The translations under genes were made by a program, and so were the position numbers. From an uncultured Candidatus Nemicrothrix sp. (GTDB lineage Bacteria > Actinomycetota > Acidimicrobiia > Acidimicrobiales > UBA8592), in assembly GCA_913046155.1 (NCBI GenBank), contig CAJWRY010000043.1:1-11211 (forward strand): a DNA stretch of 11,211 nucleotides, given 5' to 3'. Under the pieces are notes generated by a model. The model did not search any database. It saw nothing but the letters and a program-made list of their open reading frames with translations, and was not told where the DNA came from. Below are positions 1-6,923 of the stretch, in pieces (the first letter of the stretch is position 1; each line of letters starts with the position of its first letter).

Positions 1-622
1 GGAGCACGAACCTGACTTGATCTCCGAAAACAGGGGTATACCCCATCATATTTGTTCCTACTGTGACTGCCCAGAGTGCTAACTGATCCCAAGGTAGTAG
101 GTAGCCGGTAAAGGAGAGAAGAAGTGTCAGTGTTAAAAGAATAACTCCAATAACCCAGTTAAACTCTCGTGGAGCTTTATATGCACCATGGTAGAAAACT
201 CTAGCCATGTGGAGGAATACAGAGAGAACCATTAAGTGCGCAGCCCATCTATGCATATTACGGACGAGCAAACCGAAAGTTACTGAGGTTTGTAATGTGT
301 AAATATCGTCCCATGCTTGTGCTGCTGTAGGGCGATAGAAAAACATTAAAAATATTCCGGTAACTGTAAGTAATATAAACAGGAAGAAACTTAGTCCACC
401 CAAACAAAGGGTGTAGCTAACCTTTACGGCATGGCGCTTTACTTTCACTGGGTGTAGGTGATAGATAAGGCTGTTCATAACTACATAGGACCTGTTACGA
501 GGGCTATCGGAATAGCCTTTTCGGAAAATTGATCCAGGGCGGAATATTGAGTTCCAAGCCTGTGATGATTTTGTCTTTTCTGAGATGTCAGCAAACTTCT
601 CGCCTAGTGACTGCTTTGCCAC
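1..622 (-). CDS. Cytochrome b, N-terminal part of a bc-type complex (truncated by window edge)
   Basis: This is the quinol-oxidising cytochrome b of a bc-type complex; 207 residues are visible and the 3' end lies outside the window. I chose the GTG at 622-620: an in-frame TAG lies just upstream, no other start lies between, and a GGGAAG-type Shine-Dalgarno (SD) precedes it by a few bases. Residues 1-48 form a soluble arm, followed by HLHPVKVKRH. Helix A is about 71-96, helix B about 116-142, helix C about 156-178. Helix B carries His124 (NMHRWAAH) and His138 (FLHMARVFYHG), 14 residues apart, the expected spacing for the first ligand of each of the two b haems. GYLLPW (173-178) is also typical. 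The second His pair would lie beyond the edge. It is third in an operon, 62 bases after the ferredoxin. Family assignment is firm; whether it is a split (b6-type) or full-length protein cannot be seen. Confidence 0.93.
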   Translation of the reverse strand, partial: MAKQSLGEKFADISEKTKSSQAWNSIFRPGSIFRKGYSDSPRNRSYVVMNSLIYHLHPVKVKRHAVKVSYTLCLGGLSFFLFILLTVTGIFLMFFYRPTAAQAWDDIYTLQTSVTFGLLVRNMHRWAAHLMVLSVFLHMARVFYHGAYKAPREFNWVIGVILLTLTLLLSFTGYLLPWDQLALWAVTVGTNMMGYTPVFGDQVRFVL

Positions 623-684
623 GTTACTTCCCTACCTTCATATCTTGGTTTTTAACTTCGATCTTCTCTTCTACCATTATTGCT

Positions 685-1101
685 TTAACCCAATCTCATT
701 CCATAGCCGTAGCCATGACTTGGCATTCTTTGGTGAGTATCACCATCAGCAGGTGGGTCTTCAACTTTTCCTAAGATGATCACTCCCGTTGGACAACGAT
801 CAACACATAAAGCACACCTAGTGCAGACATCATCATCAATTGTGAAGATTACATGGTCAGCGGGATCGTCACCTGGCTGCTCTGTACCTATGGCTTCATC
901 AATAGCTCCGGTTTGAACCATGTGTATACATTTCCATGGGCATATATCGACACATCCTTCACACATGATGCATTCTGATTGATCAATATGAATGAACTGC
1001 TTTGGTTTCACTGCTTTTGACAGCCAGTCGCGATCTACCTCCTGAAGTACATAATCATCGCGAAATTCTGGAAGTGGAGGGTTAGCATCAAGGACACCCA
1101 T
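685..1101 (-). CDS. Two-cluster [4Fe-4S] ferredoxin-like protein of the cytochrome b operon
   Basis: A 138-residue soluble protein with two canonical [4Fe-4S] motifs: Cys44, 47, 50, 54-Pro and Cys93, 96, 99, 103-Pro. By family rule, the fourth Cys of each motif ligates the other cluster. An extra Cys58 follows the first motif (CPWKC). The linker between motifs is longer than in small bacterial ferredoxins. The N-terminus (about 1-40) has no transmembrane segment, and the C-terminus ends in a Gly/Tyr/His-rich tail. The ATG at 1101-1099 is preferred over a frame extending to 1194, because AAGGAG lies 7 bases upstream and the longer frame would overlap the upstream gene. The start overlaps the upstream TAA by one base (TAATG), suggesting translational coupling. 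Its place beside cytochrome b suggests electron transfer to or from that complex; NuoI-like or dehydrogenase-associated roles are possible. The exact partner is not known from sequence. Confidence 0.88.
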   Translation of the reverse strand: MGVLDANPPLPEFRDDYVLQEVDRDWLSKAVKPKQFIHIDQSECIMCEGCVDICPWKCIHMVQTGAIDEAIGTEQPGDDPADHVIFTIDDDVCTRCALCVDRCPTGVIILGKVEDPPADGDTHQRMPSHGYGYGMRLG

Positions 1102-1697
1102 TATGAAGCTCCTTCTCTGAGTAACGGCCGGCCGTAGGTTGATTCTTCGATTTCTGGAGGCGCTACTTTGCCTCTGTTCTGCCATACTGACCAAAGCGCA
1201 ACATTTGCCACAAGCCCAAGTCCATAAATGACTACGGTTATGAGGTGCCCAACAACAAGATAATTAATTTTGAATGGTAAAGCCCATTGTATGATTCCTT
1301 CACCATTGGTAAAGCCAAGACCAGTGGGGCCGATGAGCTCTTTATCAGCTCTCCAAGATAGTCCTGCTTCGGTGAATGTCAGCCACTGGTGAGGAACCAC
1401 TCCGTAGATCCAGAAGAGGTACAAGAATACGTATACAGACCATACATTTGCTTCGCCCCATGTGGCTTCGTTTTCGATTGGTCTTCGTTTTGCGTATTCT
1501 AAGATTCCCGCAGTCATCAGGACGGCGATTATCCAACTTAAAACAAATGCGGTATTGAGGAAGGGGAACTGTCGTCCGTTTGCGTCCCTGGTGAGTCCTA
1601 CCCATATAGCAACGATTCCAAACGTAGCGACGGTTGACGTAATCATCGCTCCGTAAAATTTTGTTACTACTACATCAACAGGCCGTTTTTGAGCCAC
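1101..1697 (-). CDS. Four-helix integral membrane protein, first gene of the cytochrome b operon, family unknown
   Basis: 198 residues from a GTG start, preceded by a purine-rich SD (GAGGGG) about 9 bases upstream. I do not recognise a named family. Hydrophobic segments lie at about 17-36, 48-68, 86-107 and 146-170, so four membrane helices are likely, with a short soluble N-terminus and a charged C-terminal tail (about 172-198). It is rich in Trp and has His103 (VVPHQW) at the edge of helix 3 and His151 (VVGHLI) in helix 4; these might bind haem or quinone, but that is inference. No Cys is present, so it is neither a Rieske protein nor a c-type cytochrome. It is translationally coupled to the ferredoxin and precedes cytochrome b, so it is probably a membrane subunit or anchor of the same redox complex. 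Confidence is high that it is a real gene and low on function. Confidence 0.8.
   Translation of the reverse strand: MAQKRPVDVVVTKFYGAMITSTVATFGIVAIWVGLTRDANGRQFPFLNTAFVLSWIIAVLMTAGILEYAKRRPIENEATWGEANVWSVYVFLYLFWIYGVVPHQWLTFTEAGLSWRADKELIGPTGLGFTNGEGIIQWALPFKINYLVVGHLITVVIYGLGLVANVALWSVWQNRGKVAPPEIEESTYGRPLLREGAS
1109..1114 (-). promoter_or_regulatory. Ribosome binding site of the ferredoxin gene
   Basis: AAGGAG, 7 bases before the ATG at 1101. It decides the 138-residue start against a 169-codon frame that opens further upstream inside the preceding gene. Confidence 0.8.
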
Positions 1698-1737
1698 TTT
1701 TTTCTTCCCCTCGTGAGTGGTTCACAAGTAAACTTTT

Positions 1738-1762
1738 GCTCACTTTGAGCATAAGCGCTTAT
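1738..1762. promoter_or_regulatory. Two abutting inverted repeats upstream of the cytochrome b operon (candidate operator)
   Basis: GCTCA-CTT-TGAGC (1738-1750) is a perfect 5-base inverted repeat. It is followed directly by the 12-base perfect palindrome ATAAGCGCTTAT (1751-1762). The pair lies 41-65 bases before the GTG of the four-helix protein gene. A dimeric repressor or activator site is plausible. The regulator is unknown, and a chance origin of the shorter repeat cannot be excluded. Confidence 0.4.
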
Positions 1763-1803
1763 CTAATTTTTACCACGACATTTTAGCTGTCTACACATCG
1801 TGG

Positions 1804-1826
1804 CACCCTTCTTAAAGAAAAGGGTG
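1804..1826. repeat. Hairpin, 7-bp stem, in the divergent intergenic region
   Basis: CACCCTT (1804-1810) pairs with AAGGGTG (1820-1826) around a 9-base loop. There is no T-run on either side, so it is not a standard intrinsic terminator. It may be an operator or an mRNA leader structure. Confidence 0.35.
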
Positions 1827-2005
1827 AATCATAGTATTTAAGTTTATTTCTTGTTGATTTGTTTATTACAGAAGTTAGCGATTAATGCGGATTTTTTGGG
1901 TAAATTTATGTCAGTATTCCGTGCTTCCAAACTTAAATTAGATAGGTCATATTTGATGAGTGAAGTGCTCATGTTTAACCAAAATTGATGTTCTGTAATT
2001 AAAGT

Positions 2006-2026
2006 CCTCTTTTCTTCAAAATGAGG
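2006..2026. repeat. Hairpin, 8-bp stem with one bulge, in the divergent intergenic region
   Basis: CCTCTTTT (2006-2013) pairs with AAAA (2018-2021) and GAGG (2023-2026), with T2022 bulged and loop CTTC. It is AT-rich; the following TTCTTT is only a weak T-tract, so terminator function is doubtful. Confidence 0.3.
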
Positions 2027-2048
2027 TTCTTTAACTAGGCGAAGATCA

Positions 2049-2066
2049 AGAATAGAGCACTATTCT
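2049..2066. repeat. Hairpin, perfect 7-bp stem, upstream of cytochrome c
   Basis: AGAATAG (2049-2055) and CTATTCT (2060-2066) form a perfect inverted repeat around AGCA. A further pair, GATCA (2044-2048) and TGATC (2081-2085), flanks it. The right arm contains TATTCT, which resembles a -10 hexamer, so a protein bound here could control a rightward promoter. That is inference. Confidence 0.35.
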
Positions 2067-2070
2067 AGGA

Positions 2071-2247
2071 GTGGCAGTTCTGATCTTTAGCTTTTTATTA
2101 AGAGTAGATCTGTTGAATGAAAAGAGGGTACTCTACCGAATGCACAGATTCGATTATAAAAGATTTGAACGTATTGCTTTGTTTGCTAAAGAAAACAGTA
2201 ATGTTGTTCTAGAAATAGATACCTGCCTTGGAGGCTGCAGTGGTTGA
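2071..2247 (+). CDS. Possible 58-residue ORF overlapping the start of cytochrome c (doubtful)
   Basis: An open frame runs from GTG 2071 to TGA 2245-2247, with the stop overlapping the cytochrome c start by 8 bases. The product would begin with a hydrophobic stretch (VAVLIFSFLL), continue with a basic middle, and end in a Cys pair (CLGGCSG). An alternative shorter start is the ATG at 2140 (35 residues). I recognise no family. There is no SD at a useful distance from GTG 2071: the only purine run (GGA) abuts it. In AT-rich intergenic DNA a frame of this length can arise by chance. It is listed because stop-start overlap with the next gene is a common operon arrangement. Confidence 0.2.
   Translation: MAVLIFSFLLRVDLLNEKRVLYRMHRFDYKRFERIALFAKENSNVVLEIDTCLGGCSG
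2230..2234 (+). promoter_or_regulatory. Ribosome binding site of the cytochrome c gene
   Basis: GGAGG, 5 bases before the GTG at 2240. It fixes that GTG as the start rather than the in-frame TTG at 2228, which overlaps this site. Confidence 0.85.
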
Positions 2248-3037
2248 GATACCTGATTATTTATTAGAGCGATCGAGAGAGGCTCGAGCTCGTTTAACAG
2301 GTGCTGCACCTGCGAGCGACAGCCAAAGTGACTCTTCTGAGACAGCAGTTGTTGCAGCTACCGAATCTGCTCCGGCTGCGCCAGTATCTGCTCCACCTGA
2401 GATTGAAAAAGTTGAGCCTCCTAAACCGGTTGCTCCTTGGGTTATTGCTGCTAAAGAGCGAAAGAAAATCCCAGTTTGGATGGCCCCTGTAGCACTTTTC
2501 CTTCCAATCTGGGCATTTATGATTTGGGGTACTTTAGAAGCCCCAACATATGACGAGGAAGGACCAATAGCTGCTGGTGGTGCTGTTTATGCTCAATGTT
2601 CTGCGTGTCACGGTGCAGGAGGTGGCGGTGGAGTTGGTTATCAATTGAATGATGGCGAGGTAATAAAAACATTCCCTGATGTTGAAAGCCATGTTGCTTG
2701 GGTGGTGAATGGTTCCTCTGCTGCTGGGACACCATATGGCGACCCAAACAGAGAGGGAGGGCAACGGATCTCGCAGAATCAGGGTGTCATGCCAAATTTC
2801 GCAGCACTTGAATCTTACGAAATTCTTGAGGTTGTTCTCTACGAACGAGTAACGCATGGCTTACAAGATGCAGGAGAGCTTGAGGCTTATGTTCTATGGG
2901 TGGAGTCGGGTGCGATACCTGATTGGGAACTTGGGATTTCTCCGCAATCAATTTTCGCTAACTTTCTTGAGTTCCTTGAAATGAACCCAGAAGCAAAAGA
3001 AGCTTACGAAGAAAACTTAGAAGAAGCATCTGGGTGA
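2240..3037 (+). CDS. Membrane-anchored single-haem cytochrome c
   Basis: A 265-residue c-type cytochrome that probably carries electrons between the bc-type complex and a terminal oxidase outside the membrane. A charged N-terminal segment (VEIPDYLLERSREARARL) comes first. An Ala/Pro/Glu-rich linker (about 22-70) follows, then one transmembrane helix (about 77-97), which puts the rest in the periplasm or extracytoplasmic space. The haem motif CSACH is at 120-124, followed by a Gly-rich run. Met184 (GVMPNF) is a good candidate for the sixth haem ligand. The C-terminal part (about 190-265) has no second CxxCH and ends in an acidic, helix-like tail. The start is GTG 2240, chosen from its SD. It lies divergent to the cytochrome b operon and 22 bases before pgi. 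Assignment as cytochrome c is firm; the exact partner is inferred from context. Confidence 0.92.
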   Translation: MVEIPDYLLERSREARARLTGAAPASDSQSDSSETAVVAATESAPAAPVSAPPEIEKVEPPKPVAPWVIAAKERKKIPVWMAPVALFLPIWAFMIWGTLEAPTYDEEGPIAAGGAVYAQCSACHGAGGGGGVGYQLNDGEVIKTFPDVESHVAWVVNGSSAAGTPYGDPNREGGQRISQNQGVMPNFAALESYEILEVVLYERVTHGLQDAGELEAYVLWVESGAIPDWELGISPQSIFANFLEFLEMNPEAKEAYEENLEEASG

Positions 3038-3059
3038 AATAACGTGCAATCATAGTAAT

Positions 3060-4661
3060 GTGATTGATCCGACTGATACTCAACAATGGAAAGAGCTGTC
3101 TGAGCATAGTTCGTTGCTTGAAGTGGCAAGCCTGGAAGAGTTATTGAATGGAGACCCTTCGCGCATAGAGGATTTATCCTTTGAAGTCGGGAGTTTACAT
3201 GTTGATTTTTCGAAGCAATTAGTTACCAAAGATACAATTGATAAGCTTGTGGCTTTGGGAAATGAACTGAAGCTTTCAGATAAGATTCATGGGTTATTTG
3301 CTGGTGAAATTGTAAATGCTTCCGAAAACCGTCCCGCTCTTCACACAGCTCTTCGATTCTCTGAAGGCTCAGACGAAGGTGTAAGCGGAGTCGTAAGAGA
3401 TGAACTTGAACGAGCCAGCGACTTTTCCCTATTAGTCCGATCTGGGAAATGGGTGGGTGCAACAGGTAAACCTATTACCACGGTTATAAATATCGGTATA
3501 GGCGGGTCACATCTGGGGCCTCTTATGGCAAACGCTGCTTTACGTCCTTTCAGGAAGGACTCAATTAAGTCTGAGTTTGTATCAAACATTGATCCAGCAG
3601 ACATTGATTCCAAATTGCATTTGCTTGACCCTGAGACAACTTTGTTTATTATCAATTCAAAATCCTTTACAACTGCAGAAACGATTACGAATGCTGAAGC
3701 CGCTATTCAGTGGCTCATAAATTCACTAGGAGCTGAGAGAGATTCTCTTGAACGGCATGTTGTTGCTGTTACAGCTAATTCCAGCGCAGCAGAAAGTATG
3801 GGACTCCCAAAAGAAAATATCTTTACAATATGGGATTGGGTTGGAGGAAGATTTTCTATCTGTTCTTCGGTCAGCCTTGCAGTAATGATTTCAATAGGAC
3901 CTGAGAATTTTCAGCTTTTGTTAGATGGGGCAAACAGCATAGATGAGCATTTCAAATCGACTGATTTATCGGAAAATATTCCTGTTCTTATGGCATTGAT
4001 TGCTATCTGGAATAGAAATTTTTTAGATTATGGAAATCATGCATTGTTGTCTTACTCCGAAGACCTAAAGTACTTTCCCTCTTATCTTGAACAGTTAGAG
4101 ATGGAAAGTAACGGAAAACAGCTTCGTGTTGATGGAGAAAAGGTTACACATCACACCAGTCCAGTTGTTTTAGGAGGTATTGGAACGGATGCTCAACATA
4201 GTTTTTTTCAACTTCTGCATCAAGGAACAACAACTATTCCCTCTGATTTCATAGTTTTTTGCAAACCTTCCATATCATCAGATGCTCTGTCTGAAGATAC
4301 TTTTCTCAAGCAGCACGAGATTCTCGTCGCAAATTGTTTTGCCCAAAGTAAAGCGCTTGCTATTGGTTCCGGTCGTGAATCAGGGGAGAAAAAATCTGAT
4401 GGAAACCGGCCAAGCACAACTATTTTAGGTACCCGCTTAGACCCATATACACTTGGACAACTTGTGGCACTCTACGAGCATAAAGTGTTCACGATGGGCG
4501 CGATTTGGCACATTAATAGTTTCGATCAAGACGGTGTTCAAATTGGTAAGTCACTTGCAGCAAGTATTGAAAATGATCTTTCTCTAGCTGAAGACTTCTC
4601 AGACCATGACGCCTCTACGCAATCACTTCTATCCATTTACCAGCAACGGCGAGGGATATAG
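3060..4661 (+). CDS. pgi: Glucose-6-phosphate isomerase
   Basis: A cytoplasmic enzyme interconverting glucose 6-phosphate and fructose 6-phosphate, in glycolysis and gluconeogenesis. The 533 residues are close to the usual bacterial length (about 550). Family blocks appear in order: phosphate-binding GIGGSHLGP (146-154), SKSFTTAET (200-208), WVGGRFSICSS (260-270), MESNGK (348-353), GTDAQHSFFQLLHQGT (375-390), LGQLVALYEHKVFT (465-478) and FDQDGVQIGKSLA (488-500). The expected catalytic residues Glu349, His380 and Lys497 are all present. The start is GTG 3060, as the ATG two bases earlier is followed at once by a stop. No SD is visible, so it may be translated by coupling to the cytochrome c gene 22 bases upstream. 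It converges on hemL, with 22 bases between the stops. The gene is intact. Confidence 0.96.
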   Translation: MIDPTDTQQWKELSEHSSLLEVASLEELLNGDPSRIEDLSFEVGSLHVDFSKQLVTKDTIDKLVALGNELKLSDKIHGLFAGEIVNASENRPALHTALRFSEGSDEGVSGVVRDELERASDFSLLVRSGKWVGATGKPITTVINIGIGGSHLGPLMANAALRPFRKDSIKSEFVSNIDPADIDSKLHLLDPETTLFIINSKSFTTAETITNAEAAIQWLINSLGAERDSLERHVVAVTANSSAAESMGLPKENIFTIWDWVGGRFSICSSVSLAVMISIGPENFQLLLDGANSIDEHFKSTDLSENIPVLMALIAIWNRNFLDYGNHALLSYSEDLKYFPSYLEQLEMESNGKQLRVDGEKVTHHTSPVVLGGIGTDAQHSFFQLLHQGTTTIPSDFIVFCKPSISSDALSEDTFLKQHEILVANCFAQSKALAIGSGRESGEKKSDGNRPSTTILGTRLDPYTLGQLVALYEHKVFTMGAIWHINSFDQDGVQIGKSLAASIENDLSLAEDFSDHDASTQSLLSIYQQRRGI

Positions 4662-4683
4662 CTTAAAGGAAATGAGAATGATG

Positions 4684-5952
4684 TTATTTCTGAACTATCT
4701 CAGAAATTGTTTCTTCAGCTATTTCTAGAGTCTTTTCAATAACGTCTTTTGTGTGTGCAAGGCTTGGAAATAAGGCTTCATAAGGGCCTGGAGCTAAAGC
4801 AACCCCTCTTTTTAGCATTCCATGGAAGAACTTTGCATAGATGCCATTTTCTGCCGCTGATTGAGCTTCATCAAAATTGATTGGCTTTGACTTGGTGAAG
4901 AAAATACTCAATAACGTTCCTACTCTAGGAACTACTGCTTCAATTCCAGCATTCTTGAATATCTCAAATAAACCATCGCTTAAGTTCCTGGCCGACTCAG
5001 TCAGTGCTCCATAAGCAGCATCGTTATTGAGGATGTGTAACTGCGCTATTCCTGCAGCAGTGGCAATAGGATTTCCCGATAGGGTTCCTGCTTGATACAC
5101 ATCACCTAGCGGAGCAATATTGCTCATAATTTCTTTTGAGCCGGCATATGCTCCCATTGGCAGACCTCCGCCAATAACTTTACCGAAACACCAAAGATCA
5201 GGCTGCACTCCATACCATTGTGACGCTCCACCTTTAGACAGCCTGAAACCTGTAATTACTTCATCAAAGATAAGCAGAACGCCTTTGCTGTCACAGGCTT
5301 TGCGAAGTTCGAGTAGAAAATTTGGGCTGGGAGGCACGATTCCCATGTTGGCCGGAAGGGGTTCAAGAATTAAAGCCGCTATAGATTCATCAAGTTCGGG
5401 AAGTTCGTTCCAAGGGGCAACTATCGTATCGGCTACTGCACTCTTCGGAACTCCTGCGGACCCTGATATTCCTTGATTAGCTACTCCGCTTCCCCCAGCA
5501 GCTAAGAGACTATCCGCATGCCCATGGTAATGCCCAGAAAACTTCATTATCTTGTCTCGTCCAGTAACTCCTCTTGCCAGACGAATCGCAGTCATTGTCG
5601 CTTCTGTACCGCTGGAGACAAGCCGAACCATTTCGACTCCTTTTACTCGATTGCAGATTTGTTCTGCAATCGTAATTTCAGCAAGAGTGGGAGCCCCATA
5701 CGTAGCTCCGTTGCCTGATGCTTGCTGAATTGCGTCGATAATTTGAGGGTGGGAATGGCCCACGATCCCAGGCCCGTAGCTCATTACGTAGTCTATGTAA
5801 CGAGTCCCTTCACTATCCCATACATATGGGCCTTCAGCTCTACTGACAAAGTATGGAGTACCACCTACTGATCTGAATGACCGAACGGGAGAATTAACAC
5901 CACCTGGTATGACTTGATTGGCACGAGCAAAATAATCCTCATTTAGAGACAT
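4684..5952 (-). CDS. hemL: Glutamate-1-semialdehyde 2,1-aminomutase
   Basis: A PLP enzyme of the aminotransferase class III fold that converts glutamate 1-semialdehyde to 5-aminolevulinate, the second step of the C5 pathway. The 422 residues match the family. The N-terminal signature IPGGVNSPVRSFRSVGG is at 15-31, SSGTEATMTAIRLAR at 113-127 and FSGHYHGHAD at 138-147. LIFDEVITGFR at 227-237 includes the cofactor-binding Asp230. Lys258 in FGKVIGGGLPMGAYAG is the expected Schiff-base lysine. The ATG at 5952 has AAAGGA about 9 bases upstream and overlaps the end of hemB by 10 bases, so the two are translationally coupled. It is last in the hem operon. I see no terminator between its stop and the convergent pgi. 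Variant: EPLPANMG replaces the more common EPxxGN-type segment; I would not read function into it. Confidence 0.97.
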   Translation of the reverse strand: MSLNEDYFARANQVIPGGVNSPVRSFRSVGGTPYFVSRAEGPYVWDSEGTRYIDYVMSYGPGIVGHSHPQIIDAIQQASGNGATYGAPTLAEITIAEQICNRVKGVEMVRLVSSGTEATMTAIRLARGVTGRDKIMKFSGHYHGHADSLLAAGGSGVANQGISGSAGVPKSAVADTIVAPWNELPELDESIAALILEPLPANMGIVPPSPNFLLELRKACDSKGVLLIFDEVITGFRLSKGGASQWYGVQPDLWCFGKVIGGGLPMGAYAGSKEIMSNIAPLGDVYQAGTLSGNPIATAAGIAQLHILNNDAAYGALTESARNLSDGLFEIFKNAGIEAVVPRVGTLLSIFFTKSKPINFDEAQSAAENGIYAKFFHGMLKRGVALAPGPYEALFPSLAHTKDVIEKTLEIAEETISEIVQK

Positions 5953-6917
5953 TCAGCTATTTCCTTTGCGAAGTAAGTCAAAATAAAGTTTGCTCCCGAC
6001 CTTTTCACAGCAGTGAGTTGCTCGATAGCTACTTGTTTGTCATCTATCCACCCTTTTTCTCCAGCAGCTTTGATCATGGAGTATTCACCCGAAACGTGGT
6101 ATGCACCTATCGGAACATCGGTTAGTTCTCTGGCCTGAGCGATGATATCTAAGTAGGTTATAGCTGGCTTGACCATAATCATATCTGCGCCCTCATCAAG
6201 ATCTGCCTTAATTTCATTCATTGCTTCTCGCTTATTCCTCCAGTCTTGTTGGTATGATTTTCGATCACTGTTCTCTAACGAGACATTCACAGCTTCACGG
6301 AACGGGCCATATAAACCGGACGCATACTTAGCTGAGTAAGCCAAAATAGGAATGTCGACATTATCGGTTTCATCGAGTGCGTTTCGTATAGCTGCTACTT
6401 GCCCATCCATCATTCCGCTCGGGGCGATTACATCAGCACCGGCGTTTGCTTGCGCGACAGCAATTTGTTTATACAAAGCTAGTGTCAGGTCGTTATCTAT
6501 TGATCCATCATCGTTCACTACACCGCAATGGCCGTGGTCTGTGTATTCGTCCACACAGAGATCTGACATTATGACTAAATCGTTTCCAGCGATACTCTTA
6601 CAATCAGCTATCGCTTGCTGCACGATACCGTCTGGGTTCCAGGCTTCTGAACCGGTTGAGTCTTTCTTTTCTGGAATTCCGAAGAGAATTATGCCTGGAA
6701 TTCCGAGATTCGTAATCTCATCTATTTCGCTTTTCAGAGATTCTCTCGTGTGTTGGAATATGCCAGGTAGCGAAGCAATCGGTTGGGCTTCAGTGATTCC
6801 TTCGCGTACAAACAAAGGTGCGACAAAATCATCGACGTTGAGAGTTGTTTCAGATATCAGGCGTCGGATTGCTCCATTTTTTCTGAGCCTTCGAAGTCTG
6901 TGTAATGGGAAAGTCAC
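5943..6917 (-). CDS. hemB: Delta-aminolevulinic acid dehydratase (porphobilinogen synthase)
   Basis: It condenses two 5-aminolevulinate molecules into porphobilinogen; 324 residues, normal for the family. The two Schiff-base lysines are Lys197 (AYSAKYAS) and Lys250 (MIMVKPA). The metal segment DLCVDEYTDHGHCGV (119-133) keeps Cys121 and Cys131 but has Asp123 where three-Cys zinc enzymes have Cys, so it is intermediate between the zinc and the magnesium types. The GTG at 6917 is the only usable start: upstream the frame stays open for some codons but has no ATG, GTG or TTG. The AGAG run touches the start codon and is too close to act as an SD. TATACT lies exactly 6 bases before the start, suggesting a leaderless internal promoter. 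It overlaps hemL by 10 bases and lies 53 bases after hemD. Confidence 0.96.
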   Translation of the reverse strand: MTFPLHRLRRLRKNGAIRRLISETTLNVDDFVAPLFVREGITEAQPIASLPGIFQHTRESLKSEIDEITNLGIPGIILFGIPEKKDSTGSEAWNPDGIVQQAIADCKSIAGNDLVIMSDLCVDEYTDHGHCGVVNDDGSIDNDLTLALYKQIAVAQANAGADVIAPSGMMDGQVAAIRNALDETDNVDIPILAYSAKYASGLYGPFREAVNVSLENSDRKSYQQDWRNKREAMNEIKADLDEGADMIMVKPAITYLDIIAQARELTDVPIGAYHVSGEYSMIKAAGEKGWIDDKQVAIEQLTAVKRSGANFILTYFAKEIAECL

Positions 6918-6923
6918 CTCTTC

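Larger units (their letters stand above)
1698..2239. other. Divergent intergenic region between the cytochrome b operon and the cytochrome c gene
   Basis: This 542-base AT-rich stretch must carry the promoter of the leftward operon and probably that of the rightward cytochrome c gene. I found no convincing -35/-10 pair for either. It holds palindromes at 1738-1762 and hairpins at 1804-1826, 2006-2026 and 2049-2066, plus a doubtful 58-codon ORF at 2071-2247. I see no tRNA-like fold, mobile-element remnant or tandem repeat. Confidence 0.7.

Noticed and set aside
1104..1194. N-terminal extension of the ferredoxin by 31 residues (frame opening at 1194)
   Set aside because: The extension overlaps the upstream gene, has a basic low-complexity composition and no SD, while ATG 1101 has AAGGAG at 7 bases.
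2228..2239. TTG 2228 as the start of cytochrome c
   Set aside because: It overlaps the GGAGG that serves GTG 2240; the GTG gives a clean SD spacing and a natural N-terminus.
2517..2857. Minus-strand frames of 76 and 107 codons opposite cytochrome c
   Set aside because: The products are His/Gln/Leu-rich or lack any domain pattern and lie wholly inside a gene with clear haem motifs.
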